Part shown: positions 46,092-55,412 of the stretch, piece after piece
Layout: each line of letters opens with the position of its first letter
Position numbering within the stretch: position 1 is the first letter of the stretch
DNA from: Desulfocapsa sp.
GTDB taxonomy: Bacteria > Desulfobacterota > Desulfobulbia > Desulfobulbales > Desulfocapsaceae
Length of the DNA stretch: 64,000 bases
Direction: 5' to 3'
NCBI GenBank assembly: GCA_022712895.1
Contig: JAFLJS010000005.1
Coordinates: 51,198-115,197 of the forward strand
Translations under genes and position numbers: made by a program
Notes under the pieces: generated by a model
Told to the model about the DNA's origin: nothing
The model's database searches: none
The model's input: the letters and a program-made list of their open reading frames with translations, nothing else

Positions 46092-46107
46092 TACAACAAG
46101 TGTGCCA
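46092..46107 (-). promoter_or_regulatory. Sigma-54 promoter of the DUF2202 cluster
   Basis: The minus strand reads TGGCACACTTGTTGTA, matching TGGCAC-R-N4-TTGCW at 15 of 16 positions, with the last C replaced by T. It lies about 80 bp upstream of the ATG. Confidence 0.72.
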
Positions 46108-46183
46108 ACGGCGAACAATCTTCACATATTCTTTATTCACAACTAGTTACAACCAATATAGATTTTATACATGGCAACTATTC

Positions 46184-46218
46184 TCGACATTTCATGTATC
46201 ACTCGACATGTTTGTCGA
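46184..46218. promoter_or_regulatory. Enhancer-like site matching the one at 38.1 kb
   Basis: TCGACA at 46184-46189 is followed exactly 19 bp later by the palindrome TCGACA-TGTT-TGTCGA (46203-46218), about 96 bp upstream of the -24 element. Half-site, spacing, palindrome and distance all match the 38-kb locus. Confidence 0.7.
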
Positions 46219-47130
46219 ACAGGGGCCAGTTGAATTAGAGAGCAAAAAAATGTCACTTGACATGAAAAATACTGAATGCTACACAGGAACAGATGGAGTT
46301 AAACGAACGTTTAACTTCGTGACACATAAACAGCGACTAGAATATTATGACAAAACAAGAAAAGACAAAAACGGCGCCAAAAAAAATTATCCTGAACGGC
46401 AAGCTGACGAAATTCGTCACCCATACTGTTCGATATTTCGACTCTCAGCAGGATAGTTTACTGGTTGCTATTACATAATTACCCCCATGACGATCAGGAT
46501 ATTATCGATCACAAGGGCGGCTGGACCAGGCAGATGACTATAACGCTCACAAGGAAGTGCGTCCCGGTCTAAACAAAACACGTAAGCAAAATATCCCGGC
46601 TACCTGTATCTGCCCCATGCTCACCTCGCCAATGGCTTTCCGAATTTTATTTGCACCTGTTATGGTACATGTGAGAGGGAACTCTGAGAATCCCCGGATA
46701 TACAGTCCTATATAGACCAGATACTATCATTTTCACATCAGAAGCCTTAAAAAGGGCAGCAGACGAAGACACGGGGAAGCATGTTGTCCGGATCAATTAT
46801 TATGCTGGACTGTTGGCAACCCTGGCAAGAAATATCACAATTTCCCCAACTTCACGACATTGGTAAAATAACGTCGCTGAAATAATACGCCTTCCGAGAA
46901 AACTGACTGATGGGGAATTTGAAAGCATAATCATAGAAAGTTATACATTATTATATCCTCCTCACTATTTCCTGTAAAGTCACACGGCTACGCATATCAA
47001 GAGACATCGAGTCTACACACATATGTTGTGCTATCGATCTTATTGCCTAACTTCATATCTTTTTGTATAACTGTATTAAATACACTACTGTGTATTGCCT
47101 ACAATCTCTCCAAACCTGCAGGGAGCAACA
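46219..47130. other. Gene-poor stretch with ORF fragments only
   Basis: About 900 bp with no gene I can support. A 69-codon frame from an ATG at 46250 and frames around 46500-46700 and 46690-46860 have coding-like patches (for example IPGYTVLYRPDTIIF) but are broken by stops and match nothing I recognise. It may hold decayed genes. Confidence 0.4.
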
Positions 47131-47400
47131 ATGAAGTATTTCATCCTATTGGTCTTCTTTCTCATAACCGCCTGTAGCACAACCGGCATTATCCCAATGG
47201 ACGAAGGTACATACATGATTGCTAGCAGATCCGCTAAACCAGGATTTGGTCCACCGCTAGGTGCCAAGGCTAACATATATGAAGAAGCCAATTCCTTTTG
47301 CGCTAAAACCAAACAAATGGTTGAGACAATAAACTTTGAAATGACTGATGCTGGATTTGCTAGACCGGGAACAGTCTCCCTTGAGTTTAAATGTAAATAG
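47131..47400 (+). CDS. Small lipoprotein of unknown function
   Basis: An 89-residue lipoprotein. The ATG at 47131 has AGGGAG upstream and begins a signal peptide with lipobox ITAC (Cys16). The mature part is short with two further cysteines (SFCAKT and the C-terminal FKCK) that could pair. The frame continues upstream to 47095, but this would bury the signal sequence. I do not recognise a family. It is alone, between the gene-poor stretch and the cassette-like gene. Confidence 0.6.
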   Translation: MKYFILLVFFLITACSTTGIIPMDEGTYMIASRSAKPGFGPPLGAKANIYEEANSFCAKTKQMVETINFEMTDAGFARPGTVSLEFKCK

Positions 47401-47524
47401 CCTCTATTTCCTCACCCTGTTGTGGTATCTTTCATCTTGCCCAACACGGCCTCTTCCTATATAACCTGACAAAAAGCGTATTCTATAGTTTTTACAAAAT
47501 CTCTTGTTATATGCTCAGAAAGCT

Positions 47525-47967
47525 ATGAACTCTGATATTCACAACAAAGTAGAAATTGCAATTGAGCAATTAGAAACAGCATTGAAATTATTTATAGCCG
47601 GAGATTCTTATGTCTCCGCACTTACTCTTGGCGGTGCAGCCGAAGAAATATTGGGTATGGCGCTAACAATAAACGATATTGAAAACTCACTTAAAGAGCA
47701 ATACAAATTCTACAATCGGCCAGGTCTAAAATGGGTTTTCCCGCCAACAACATGGAAAAAATTCACTACTGATGGAAAAAATAAATTTAGAAATTCTGTT
47801 AAACATCTTTCAGGAACAGGTTATTTAACGTTTGAGGCAGACATACAGGGTGAGGCTGTTTGGATGCTGGTTAGAGCTATGGATAATTATAATCGACTTG
47901 GATTTAAACCAACTGATTTAATCATGAGTTTGACGGGTGGTTCTATGAGAACATCGTCGGTAAATAA
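47525..47967 (+). pseudogene. Frameshifted integron-cassette-type hypothetical gene
   Basis: The ATG at 47525 opens a 146-codon product of a small helical family with IEQLETALKLF, SYVSALTLGGAAEEILG and GEAVWMLVRAMDNYNRLG. Near 47910-47925 the reading appears to shift by one base: the original frame runs on for 60 residues of unlikely composition, while the alternative frame gives NHEFDGWFYENIVGK and stops at TAA 47965-47967, directly at the edge of an attC-like site. This suggests a single-base deletion in an A/T run, or a sequencing error, or less likely programmed slippage. Function unknown. Confidence 0.6.
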
Positions 47968-48045
47968 CAAACGCGGCAAATGGGACGTTCGTGCCTCGCG
48001 CTCTTTATGCGGGCGTTCTGCTCCATTTACGCCGTTCCCTTCTGT
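47965..48045 (+). other. attC-like recombination site
   Basis: Starts with TAACAAACGCGGCAAATGGG, the sequence typical of the 5' part of integron attC sites, where cassette genes often stop. The 3' part (GCTCCATTTACGCCGTT) pairs imperfectly with it, giving a hairpin with unpaired bases as in attC. The last core is degenerate (GTTCCCT rather than GTTRRRY). No integrase gene is in the window. Sequence from 48046 to 48415 shows nothing I can name. Confidence 0.5.
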
Positions 48046-48415
48046 TGATAGCACTTTCGTATCAGTATTGGCTCAACGTTACACTTGCCAGCCAAAACCT
48101 TATTAAATGGCGAAATGGCATCCACTTGAGGTGCCGACTGTATTATCTGGTGCATACCTTACGGGTGAGTGAAAAAGAGGGAAATAGAGGTGTGCAGGGC
48201 CAATATTAATCATTTAAGAGAAACTACAATTTGAGACTATTCCCGAATATGCGTAACAATCACTTTAGTATACAACACGATAACTCATGACTGAGACAGC
48301 CAGTGATAAGATCTACAGTTTCACAGAACCCTTAACAATTACACTACTACTGAATGTCAGATTTGATTATGGCATTATATTTATAATTGTCTAATCGAGT
48401 ATGAACAACCGCAGT

Positions 48416-49936
48416 TTAAAGCTTCTTCCAGTTTCGGATCATCGCCACCAGCGTCCTCACCCCTGTTCCACTTGGGCCTTTGGGGATATAATCTTTCTTC
48501 GTGAACCCCCAAGCTGTTCCTGCAATATCCATATGCACCCAGGGAGTATCTCCCACAAACTTTTGTAAATAGGCGGCAGCTGTTATGGTTCCAGCACCTG
48601 ATCCTCCGGTGTTCTTAATATCAGCCACATCAGAATCTATCTGCTTTACATACTCTTTATCGAGTGGCAGCTGCCAGAGTGGCTCGCCACAACTCTCCCC
48701 AGCAGCTAACAGTCGTTTGATCAGTGGCTGGTTATTGCCAAGAAGTCCAGTTCTGTGATGACCAAGGCTGGTGATGACAGCACCCGTCAAGGTAGCCAGG
48801 TCAACCACACAATCAGGGGAATAATTTTTGATTCCATAGGCCAAGGCATCAGCTAAAATAAGACGCCCCTCAGCATCTGTATTTATAATTTCAGAGGTAA
48901 CACCATTAAAATGTTTTATGATATCGCCTGGTTTTAACGCTGCCCCCCCGGGCATATTGTCCGTTGCAGGTATTATGGCGACCACATTCACATCTGGTTT
49001 TTCAGCACCAACCACAGCCATGGCGCAAATGGCAGCCGCACCACCACACATATCATATTTCATATCCTGCATACCAGCTCCGGGCTTGAGACTTACCCCA
49101 CCGGAATCAAAAGTCAAACCTTTGCCAACAAGCAACACCGTCTGCGCCTTGGGATTCTTAGCAGTGTATTCTAAAATAACCAGTTTCGGTGCTTCCGATG
49201 AACCCTGATTTACAGCAAGGATACCGCCCATTTTTAAACGCTTCATTTCGATTTTGCCAAGAACAGTACATTTCATTGAATGTTCTTTCGCAAGCATACG
49301 GGCATAACGTGCAAAACTTGCAGGAGTCCAGCCATTACCAGGTTCATTTGCCATATCCCTTGCGACACATGCGGCATTTGCAGCATGTTGAGCATGGTTG
49401 ATTCCTCGACGCAGGCCTTTCTCTTTCATTGAAGACCACACTGCGATTTTGGTAATCCCTGTAAATTTACCTTTCTTGCCATCTTTCTTTTTGTACTTTT
49501 CAAAACGGTAATCACCAAGGAGTATACCTTCCAGCAGTGATTCCACAGTTTTTTCTGCAGAAAGCTCCTCAAGCTCAGGCAAACAGAGGCAGATATTTTT
49601 CGCTTTTAGTTCTTTTGCAATGGAGGCAATCTTTCCTCCAGTTTGACGACATCGTTCGAGAAGCTCGGTTTTGCTGTCTTTATGTACTTTGCCAAGACCA
49701 AGATACAAAACACGACTGACCAATGCTTTATTTTTACCCTGGCCATAAGCCAAGAGACGATGTCCATCATCACCCTTGAAATCTCCAAGAGCAACAGCTT
49801 TACGGAACTCACTTCCACAGACGCCTTTTACACTTTTGGGTTTATCGTTTTTATTCTGCGGAACACAATATACAAGCAGGTCACCACTAAAGCGTTCTGG
49901 AGTTGTTCGTGTAAGACTTATTTTTGTAGGTTTCAT
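48416..49936 (-). CDS. pepA: Leucyl aminopeptidase (cytosol aminopeptidase)
   Basis: Dinuclear-metal M17 aminopeptidase of 506 residues, normal family length. The signature NTDAEGRL is present, as are the metal and catalytic residues in VGKGLTFDSGG and MKYDMCGG. The N-terminal domain (about 1-180) is less conserved, as usual. It removes N-terminal residues from peptides in the cytoplasm as a hexamer; E. coli PepA also binds DNA, which cannot be judged here. It ends the minus-strand block of glpX-like and fbp genes, 11 nt after the GlpX-like stop. Confidence 0.95.
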   Translation of the reverse strand: MKPTKISLTRTTPERFSGDLLVYCVPQNKNDKPKSVKGVCGSEFRKAVALGDFKGDDGHRLLAYGQGKNKALVSRVLYLGLGKVHKDSKTELLERCRQTGGKIASIAKELKAKNICLCLPELEELSAEKTVESLLEGILLGDYRFEKYKKKDGKKGKFTGITKIAVWSSMKEKGLRRGINHAQHAANAACVARDMANEPGNGWTPASFARYARMLAKEHSMKCTVLGKIEMKRLKMGGILAVNQGSSEAPKLVILEYTAKNPKAQTVLLVGKGLTFDSGGVSLKPGAGMQDMKYDMCGGAAAICAMAVVGAEKPDVNVVAIIPATDNMPGGAALKPGDIIKHFNGVTSEIINTDAEGRLILADALAYGIKNYSPDCVVDLATLTGAVITSLGHHRTGLLGNNQPLIKRLLAAGESCGEPLWQLPLDKEYVKQIDSDVADIKNTGGSGAGTITAAAYLQKFVGDTPWVHMDIAGTAWGFTKKDYIPKGPSGTGVRTLVAMIRNWKKL

Positions 49937-49947
49937 AACTAATTCCT

Positions 49948-50910
49948 TTAAAAAACTGGATTATAATCAAAAAAGTGATTGGTGGTTAGATGCCGATAGG
50001 TTCGTGTTTCGCTTCTGGCAACAAAAGAGTTGGTGACGGCACCGGTAGGTGTAAAGCGTACTCCCTCCAGAAACTCGCCATCGGTGATACCCGTCGCTGC
50101 AAAAGAAATATTATGGGAGTTTATGAGATCTTCTACCCTGAATACTTTCTCAAAATCAGTAATCCCATGTTTCTGCGATTCTTTATGCATTGCATCGGTA
50201 TCATAATAGATCTTTCCTTCCATATAACCGCCAAGGCAACGAATGGCAGCGGCCACCACTGTTCCTTCAGGGGCATAACCATAGCCCATATAGATATCTG
50301 CTTTTTCACCCTGGATAGCAGCCAGACAGCCGGAAATTTCACCCTCTTCAATCAGTTTTATTCGTGCGCCACAGCGTCTTACCTCTTCAATCAATTCCTG
50401 ATGTCGTTTACGGTTCAGGATACAGACGGTCACATTCTCTGTATATTTGCGAAGCACTCGGGCCACCCGTTTGACATTTGCTGTGGGGGATTGATTAATA
50501 TCTATTACTTCACCGACTTTGGGACCCACCACAATCTTGGACATTCCAAGGTTTGGTACTGACTGAATGGAGCCCTCTTCGGTAATCACAACATAGGACG
50601 TGGAATTATTCCGGCCATCTGCCGCTGCGTGTTGTGCCTCAAGGGCCACAACCATAAGATCCATTTCAGGGCCACCTGCACCCAGGTGCTCAGGTAGTTT
50701 ACAAATCCCTTCGCGGCCCTTAAAACGATCATTGATCACAGCCCCTTTGATCATCAATCTGTTCAGCGTTTTTATAATCGCTTCTCTTGCATGATTGAGG
50801 ATATCATCATGTTTGCCAAGACCTTGAAACCTTGCTGCCGTGAGCGCAGCAATCTCAGTTGCCCTGACAATCTCCATGCCATAGTTAATGTTTATCATTG
50901 CATATTCCAC
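49948..50910 (-). CDS. GlpX-like protein lacking most class II fructose bisphosphatase metal ligands
   Basis: A 320-residue protein clearly alignable to GlpX over its length: VRATEIAALTAARFQGLGKHD, SKIVVGPKVGEVIDIN, GYAPEGTVVAAAIRCLGG, ISFAATGITDGEFLEGV. However, the catalytic IGEGEIDEAPM region reads INDRFKGREGICK (about 59-71), and the AVDPIEGT motif reads VVALEAQH (87-94), so several metal-binding acidic residues and the catalytic Thr are lost, while Glu in APEG is kept. It directly follows, with 1-nt overlap, a class III fructose bisphosphatase gene. It may be a regulatory pseudoenzyme or have a changed activity; standard phosphatase activity is doubtful. Confidence 0.8.
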   Translation of the reverse strand: MEYAMININYGMEIVRATEIAALTAARFQGLGKHDDILNHAREAIIKTLNRLMIKGAVINDRFKGREGICKLPEHLGAGGPEMDLMVVALEAQHAAADGRNNSTSYVVITEEGSIQSVPNLGMSKIVVGPKVGEVIDINQSPTANVKRVARVLRKYTENVTVCILNRKRHQELIEEVRRCGARIKLIEEGEISGCLAAIQGEKADIYMGYGYAPEGTVVAAAIRCLGGYMEGKIYYDTDAMHKESQKHGITDFEKVFRVEDLINSHNISFAATGITDGEFLEGVRFTPTGAVTNSFVARSETRTYRHLTTNHFFDYNPVF

Positions 50911-52730
50911 TAGTTACCACGATCAGTATCACTGGCAAGTTTTGTAATACGTTGTAAAAGGATTTTGGACTGCCGAGCTAAAAACTCTCCTCTGGCAGTA
51001 TCCTTTATCTTCATTGGATTTCTAAATTCATCAATGAGTTCGATATCGAGGGGAGCAGATTCAAGCTTTAATGCTGCCTCCTTCATCTCTTCAGGTGTAG
51101 GCAGGATGATCCCAAAAAGCTGGTAGGGTGTATGGACAAGTGCATGACCGCGGTTATAATAGGCCGCAGCAAAACCTCCATCCACATTAATGGCGACACC
51201 ATCACTGGAAGCCATCTGTTTACCTTTTAAGTAATCAACAGGTGTGTGTCCAAACACCACACGTTGAATGCCAAATTCGTCTTTCAACTTCTGTTTGAAT
51301 GTATCCGTCAACAGATTTTTCTTCCAATAGAGAGTTCTTTCGACGTGTGTTTCCGGATCTTTTAAGAAATATCTCTCAAAAGTTTTCATTGCATGTTTCC
51401 CAAAGAAAGGTGACTTGGGGCCACACCAGAGATAAAAGAAAAGTGCCTGATCTTTAGCTTCCTGTTTTTCATTAGCCAGGTAGCGTTTTCCAACACGGAC
51501 AATGACCTTCTGGAGATAATCAAGCAGTGCTCTTCCTGAAAAACCGAGAAATTCTTCAAAACTTCCGTCTTCAACTGAGGGCACAAGGGCGTGAATATTT
51601 AAACTGTTATTATGAATGTGATATGTTTTACCCTGTTTGAAAAAATAGCCCAATAAACGTTTTATTTTCGTATTGCGGGTAAACTGGAGGGTAAGGTCGT
51701 CGATAATATCCTGTTCTTCAACAGTAAGTTTTGCCGGGTTTTCAAAATCAATGGTGGGAAAATGGGTATCGAGTAATCCTTCCGTATTCCCGGTTTTCAA
51801 CATTTCAGCTAAACGCTCCAGCCATTTACGATTTTGCATATCATATTCGGGAAAATCATCAATGACCTGTTCTTCAAGCTTAAACTGAATCACGGTCAGG
51901 GCTTTCTCCATGGAGCGGCCACGATCAGTACGCGCTTTAAACTTCCCTGTGGCTAGTGCTACCGGATATGTCTTTTCCGCAAATTCAGCGAGTTTAGTAC
52001 TATCTACGGCCAGCCTTTCCATCATTTCGAAATGATCGTAACGACATGTTATACGCATGGCTTCCGCTACCAGTGATTTATGACCGGCAACAGCTCCCAT
52101 CCACAGAATATCATGGTTACCGAATACATAATCAACCATATCTTTATAGCTGTATGACGAAAGAATCCTTATAATTTTATCCGGTTGCGAACCACGATCA
52201 AAGATATCACCAAGGACAATTATACGATCAACAAGGATCTGTCTAATACTGTATGCTAAATGAGAAATGAGCCTTCTGGAGAGAACGTCTTCTTCAAAAA
52301 CCTGATCAGGAACGGGAAGACCGGATATCAGACGTTGGATGGTATTCTCAAATTCAACTTTGAAAATATTTTTAGTGCGATTCCGTATATTAGAAAGACG
52401 ATATTTAAGGATATCCACAAGACAGAAAATAACGTCCTGAGTATCCATAATAACATGATCTTCAACAAAGTATTTCTTTTTACGGATAATCTGGGTGAGA
52501 TACTGAATTTTATCGATACTGAACGTACTTGGCAGAGCCTCTCGACAAGTCTGGTAAATCATGCCGAAACGTCCACGTAGGATCATCTTGAACCTGTCCC
52601 CTTCTCCATGGAGATCACTGATCCAGAGGGTAACAGGGATATTGGAGTTCAGCTCATTTTCGATATGGAGCATCTGGTGGGCAAGTTTATCCAGTTCACT
52701 GGTTTGCAGCCGAAAACCGTCGTCTGTCAT
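50910..52730 (-). CDS. fbp: Fructose-1,6-bisphosphatase class III
   Basis: A 606-residue metallophosphatase of the class III type best known from Bacillus. Calcineurin-like motifs are present: [35 protein letters not shown], and in the C-terminal half [14 protein letters not shown]. It removes the 1-phosphate of fructose 1,6-bisphosphate, the gluconeogenic step. It precedes the divergent GlpX-like gene with a 1-nt overlap, so two bisphosphatase families are co-expressed. Length is a little under the Bacillus enzyme. Confidence 0.92.
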   Translation of the reverse strand: MTDDGFRLQTSELDKLAHQMLHIENELNSNIPVTLWISDLHGEGDRFKMILRGRFGMIYQTCREALPSTFSIDKIQYLTQIIRKKKYFVEDHVIMDTQDVIFCLVDILKYRLSNIRNRTKNIFKVEFENTIQRLISGLPVPDQVFEEDVLSRRLISHLAYSIRQILVDRIIVLGDIFDRGSQPDKIIRILSSYSYKDMVDYVFGNHDILWMGAVAGHKSLVAEAMRITCRYDHFEMMERLAVDSTKLAEFAEKTYPVALATGKFKARTDRGRSMEKALTVIQFKLEEQVIDDFPEYDMQNRKWLERLAEMLKTGNTEGLLDTHFPTIDFENPAKLTVEEQDIIDDLTLQFTRNTKIKRLLGYFFKQGKTYHIHNNSLNIHALVPSVEDGSFEEFLGFSGRALLDYLQKVIVRVGKRYLANEKQEAKDQALFFYLWCGPKSPFFGKHAMKTFERYFLKDPETHVERTLYWKKNLLTDTFKQKLKDEFGIQRVVFGHTPVDYLKGKQMASSDGVAINVDGGFAAAYYNRGHALVHTPYQLFGIILPTPEEMKEAALKLESAPLDIELIDEFRNPMKIKDTARGEFLARQSKILLQRITKLASDTDRGN

Positions 52731-52751
52731 TACTATCCTCTTACCTGTTCA

Positions 52752-53885
52752 TTAATTATGGAGAACTGTGAGTACTAAAGCAAGATCCATAGCCTGTCCA
52801 TCGCGAATAATATTGACGAGCACCTCATCTCCCACGGAATAACGCTCAAGCTCAGTACGTATATCATCGTAATTATAAACCCTTGTCCCGGCAATACCGC
52901 GTATAATATCACCCAGGACAATTTCATTGCCATACTGTCTTGTTGGTCTGATTCCAGCCTTGTGGGCAGCACCACCAGGTTCTACCCCAAGCACAAGAAT
53001 ACCATCAATTCCTAGGCGTTTTGTAAGTCTTTCATCAGCTAGACTTGCACCAATAGCTGGTTTTATCAATCTTCCGTTTCGGATCAGTTGCGGAACAACA
53101 CGGTTTACTTCGTCAACCGGTACAGCAAAGCCAATCCCGGCATAAGCACCTGAAGGTGAAAAAATAGCGGTATTCACTCCAATCAGACGCCCAGCACTGT
53201 CAAGAAGAGGACCTCCTGAATTGCCTGGGTTAATTGCAGCATCGGTTTGGATCATATCATGAATGGTTCTACCGGTAATTGACTTAATCCCGCGTCCAAG
53301 AGCTGAAATAATTCCTGAGGTAATGGTCTGATCCAGGCCAAAAGGGTTACCAATGGCAAAAACTTTCTGACCAACCTGTAGTTCCAGTGACCCCCCAACA
53401 GCAATGGGGTGTAGGCGATTTCTGGGCGCTTCAATCTGTAAAACTGCGAGGTCTTTGTCAGGAGCCGCACCAACAAGTATTGCATCCCACGTTGTATTAT
53501 CAGCCATGGTCACTTCAATTCTGTTGGCATCTTTTATAACGTGATAATTAGTCACCACACGACCTTCTACATCCCAGACGAATCCTGACCCCGTACCCTG
53601 TGGTATTTCCACGGCATTTAGAGAAAATAAAGTCCTGCGTAGTGCAATGGTCGTGATATATACAACGGATGGTGAAACTTCCCTAAACAGGTCTATGGTA
53701 TTTTGTTCATCCTGGGCAAGATCTCCCCTTGCTGTCACTGCTCGTGGCTCAGCGTTCTTATTAAAACGCTTTCTCTCAAAAGGTTGATACAGCAGTGCCA
53801 TTCCTAAAAACAGAAGCGCAACAATTGCAAGAAGCGACACCTTCCCACTGGAAGAACAGATATGTTTACTTAAGAAGTTCATCAC
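52752..53885 (-). CDS. Membrane-anchored HtrA/DegS-like serine protease
   Basis: A 377-residue periplasmic protease anchored by an N-terminal helix (about 15-33). The trypsin-like domain has catalytic His115 (TNYHVI), Asp145 (DKDLAVL) and Ser223 (GNSGGPL). A single PDZ domain follows (about 280-375), as in DegS rather than two-PDZ DegP. Role in periplasmic protein quality control or regulated proteolysis of an anti-sigma factor is likely. It overlaps mgtE by 4 nt, an operon pairing not explained by known function. Confidence 0.9.
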   Translation of the reverse strand: MMNFLSKHICSSSGKVSLLAIVALLFLGMALLYQPFERKRFNKNAEPRAVTARGDLAQDEQNTIDLFREVSPSVVYITTIALRRTLFSLNAVEIPQGTGSGFVWDVEGRVVTNYHVIKDANRIEVTMADNTTWDAILVGAAPDKDLAVLQIEAPRNRLHPIAVGGSLELQVGQKVFAIGNPFGLDQTITSGIISALGRGIKSITGRTIHDMIQTDAAINPGNSGGPLLDSAGRLIGVNTAIFSPSGAYAGIGFAVPVDEVNRVVPQLIRNGRLIKPAIGASLADERLTKRLGIDGILVLGVEPGGAAHKAGIRPTRQYGNEIVLGDIIRGIAGTRVYNYDDIRTELERYSVGDEVLVNIIRDGQAMDLALVLTVLHN

Positions 53886-55279
53886 AGATTGAGGAAAAAT
53901 TTAGCAATCATAAAGTAGGCAAGTACACCTAAAATATCGATGGCAGTGGTCACAAAAGGGCCGGTAGCAACAGCGGCGTCAATATCGAAGCGTTTTAAGA
54001 TGAGAGGGATAACTGTACCAACTGTAGCGGCCATTGCCATGGAAAAAAAGACCGAGAGTCCAACCACCAGACCAAGCAGTGGGGGATCTGCATAGCCAAA
54101 ATAGGCCAGAATACCAATAAAAGAGCCATATAAAACACCAAGAATCACACCTACCCGTAACTCTTTGAAGACTATCCTGCGATAATCGCTGATATTGACA
54201 CTACCGGTGGCAATACCTCGGACAACAATGGTTGAGGATTGAGTCGCGATATTTCCACCCATACCCATGACAATGGGGATAAAGGCAGCAAGAGCCATCA
54301 CCTGCCCCAATTCTTCTTCAAAGGCTCCAATTATAAGAAGTGCGGCAACACCGCCAATCCATGATGCAAAAAGCCATGGGGCACGGATAAGTGCATTCTC
54401 TTTGGTGGATTTCAGAAGAATCTCAATATCTTTACCTGCACCAGCCATCTGCAGGAAGGCTTCTGAAGCTTCTTCACGCATAACATCGATGATATCATCG
54501 ACTGTGACAATACCAACCAGGTTATAACTTGCGTCAACCACGGGAACGGCAAGAATGTTATATTTGGAAATGACCTGGGCCACTTCCTCCTGATCAGTAT
54601 CTGTGGTAACTGACAGGACATTGGTCTTCATAATATTTTTCAACTGCCTGTGAGCAGGATTAGTCAGCAGTTCACGAAGGGAGACCACCCCGGCCAGTTT
54701 TCCATCACCGTGGGTAATGTAGAGATAAAAAACCATCTCTTTTTCTTCACTACGCTTTTGTACCTTATCAATCGCCTCCCCGACGCTGAGTTCGCCATCA
54801 AGATACATAAAATCAGGTGACATTAGGCCACCTGCTGTTTCAGGATGATACTGCAGGAGTCCATCTACCTCCTCCAGTTCCTCTTTCTCCATATGTTTAC
54901 GGATCTCAGCAGCAAATTCATCCGGCAAAACATCAATAATATCTGCGGCATCATCAGGAGGCATATCACCGATAACATCGGCAAGAAACTGCGGTGTGAG
55001 ATTTTCCACCAGAGTAATCATGATAGATTCATCAAGCTCACTCAAAAACTCACCAAAGCGTTCAATCTGAACAACAATGTTGAAAACTTCTACGCGTTCA
55101 TGTTCGGAAAGATGGCGAATCACCCAGGCAAGATCTGCCGGATGGGTTTTCGTTACAAGTCTGAGGAGGTGGTCTGTGGCATTACGGCGATTCAGGCGAC
55201 GGATCATGTCAAGTAAGACGATGCCTTCGGTACCTATCATTTCTTTTTGTGCTATTGTACTCATGCCTGTCACCATCAA
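53882..55279 (-). CDS. mgtE: Magnesium transporter MgtE
   Basis: Mg2+ channel of 465 residues. The order is N-domain helices (about 10-140, with DMPPDDAADIIDVLP), two CBS domains (about 145-270, MSPDFMYLDGELSVGEAI and MKTNVLSVTTDTD), a plug helix and five membrane helices (about 300-465). Pore signatures PIVMGMGGNIATQSSTIVVRG and MAMAATVGTVIPL are present, with acidic residues that bind Mg2+. Cytosolic Mg2+ on the CBS domains closes the pore (family knowledge). An HtrA-type protease gene overlaps its 3' end by 4 nt. Confidence 0.95.
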   Translation of the reverse strand: MMVTGMSTIAQKEMIGTEGIVLLDMIRRLNRRNATDHLLRLVTKTHPADLAWVIRHLSEHERVEVFNIVVQIERFGEFLSELDESIMITLVENLTPQFLADVIGDMPPDDAADIIDVLPDEFAAEIRKHMEKEELEEVDGLLQYHPETAGGLMSPDFMYLDGELSVGEAIDKVQKRSEEKEMVFYLYITHGDGKLAGVVSLRELLTNPAHRQLKNIMKTNVLSVTTDTDQEEVAQVISKYNILAVPVVDASYNLVGIVTVDDIIDVMREEASEAFLQMAGAGKDIEILLKSTKENALIRAPWLFASWIGGVAALLIIGAFEEELGQVMALAAFIPIVMGMGGNIATQSSTIVVRGIATGSVNISDYRRIVFKELRVGVILGVLYGSFIGILAYFGYADPPLLGLVVGLSVFFSMAMAATVGTVIPLILKRFDIDAAVATGPFVTTAIDILGVLAYFMIAKFFLNL

Positions 55280-55412
55280 GACTGATATATTTTAGCATTT
55301 AGACTAGTTGTCCAAACTTGACTTCTCTATTAATAAACACTACATAATACAATATTTACGCAGACTTCGTCAATTTCTATTCACCCTTACGCTCTTTTTT
55401 CCGGTTTTCACC

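Noticed and set aside
46100..46456. 118-codon plus-strand ORF
   Set aside because: Runs through the sigma-54 promoter and enhancer site, with no ribosome site or family match; a shorter 69-codon version from 46250 is also unconvincing.
47085..47312. Minus-strand ORF opposite the small lipoprotein
   Set aside because: The plus-strand gene has a ribosome site, signal peptide and lipobox; this is its shadow.
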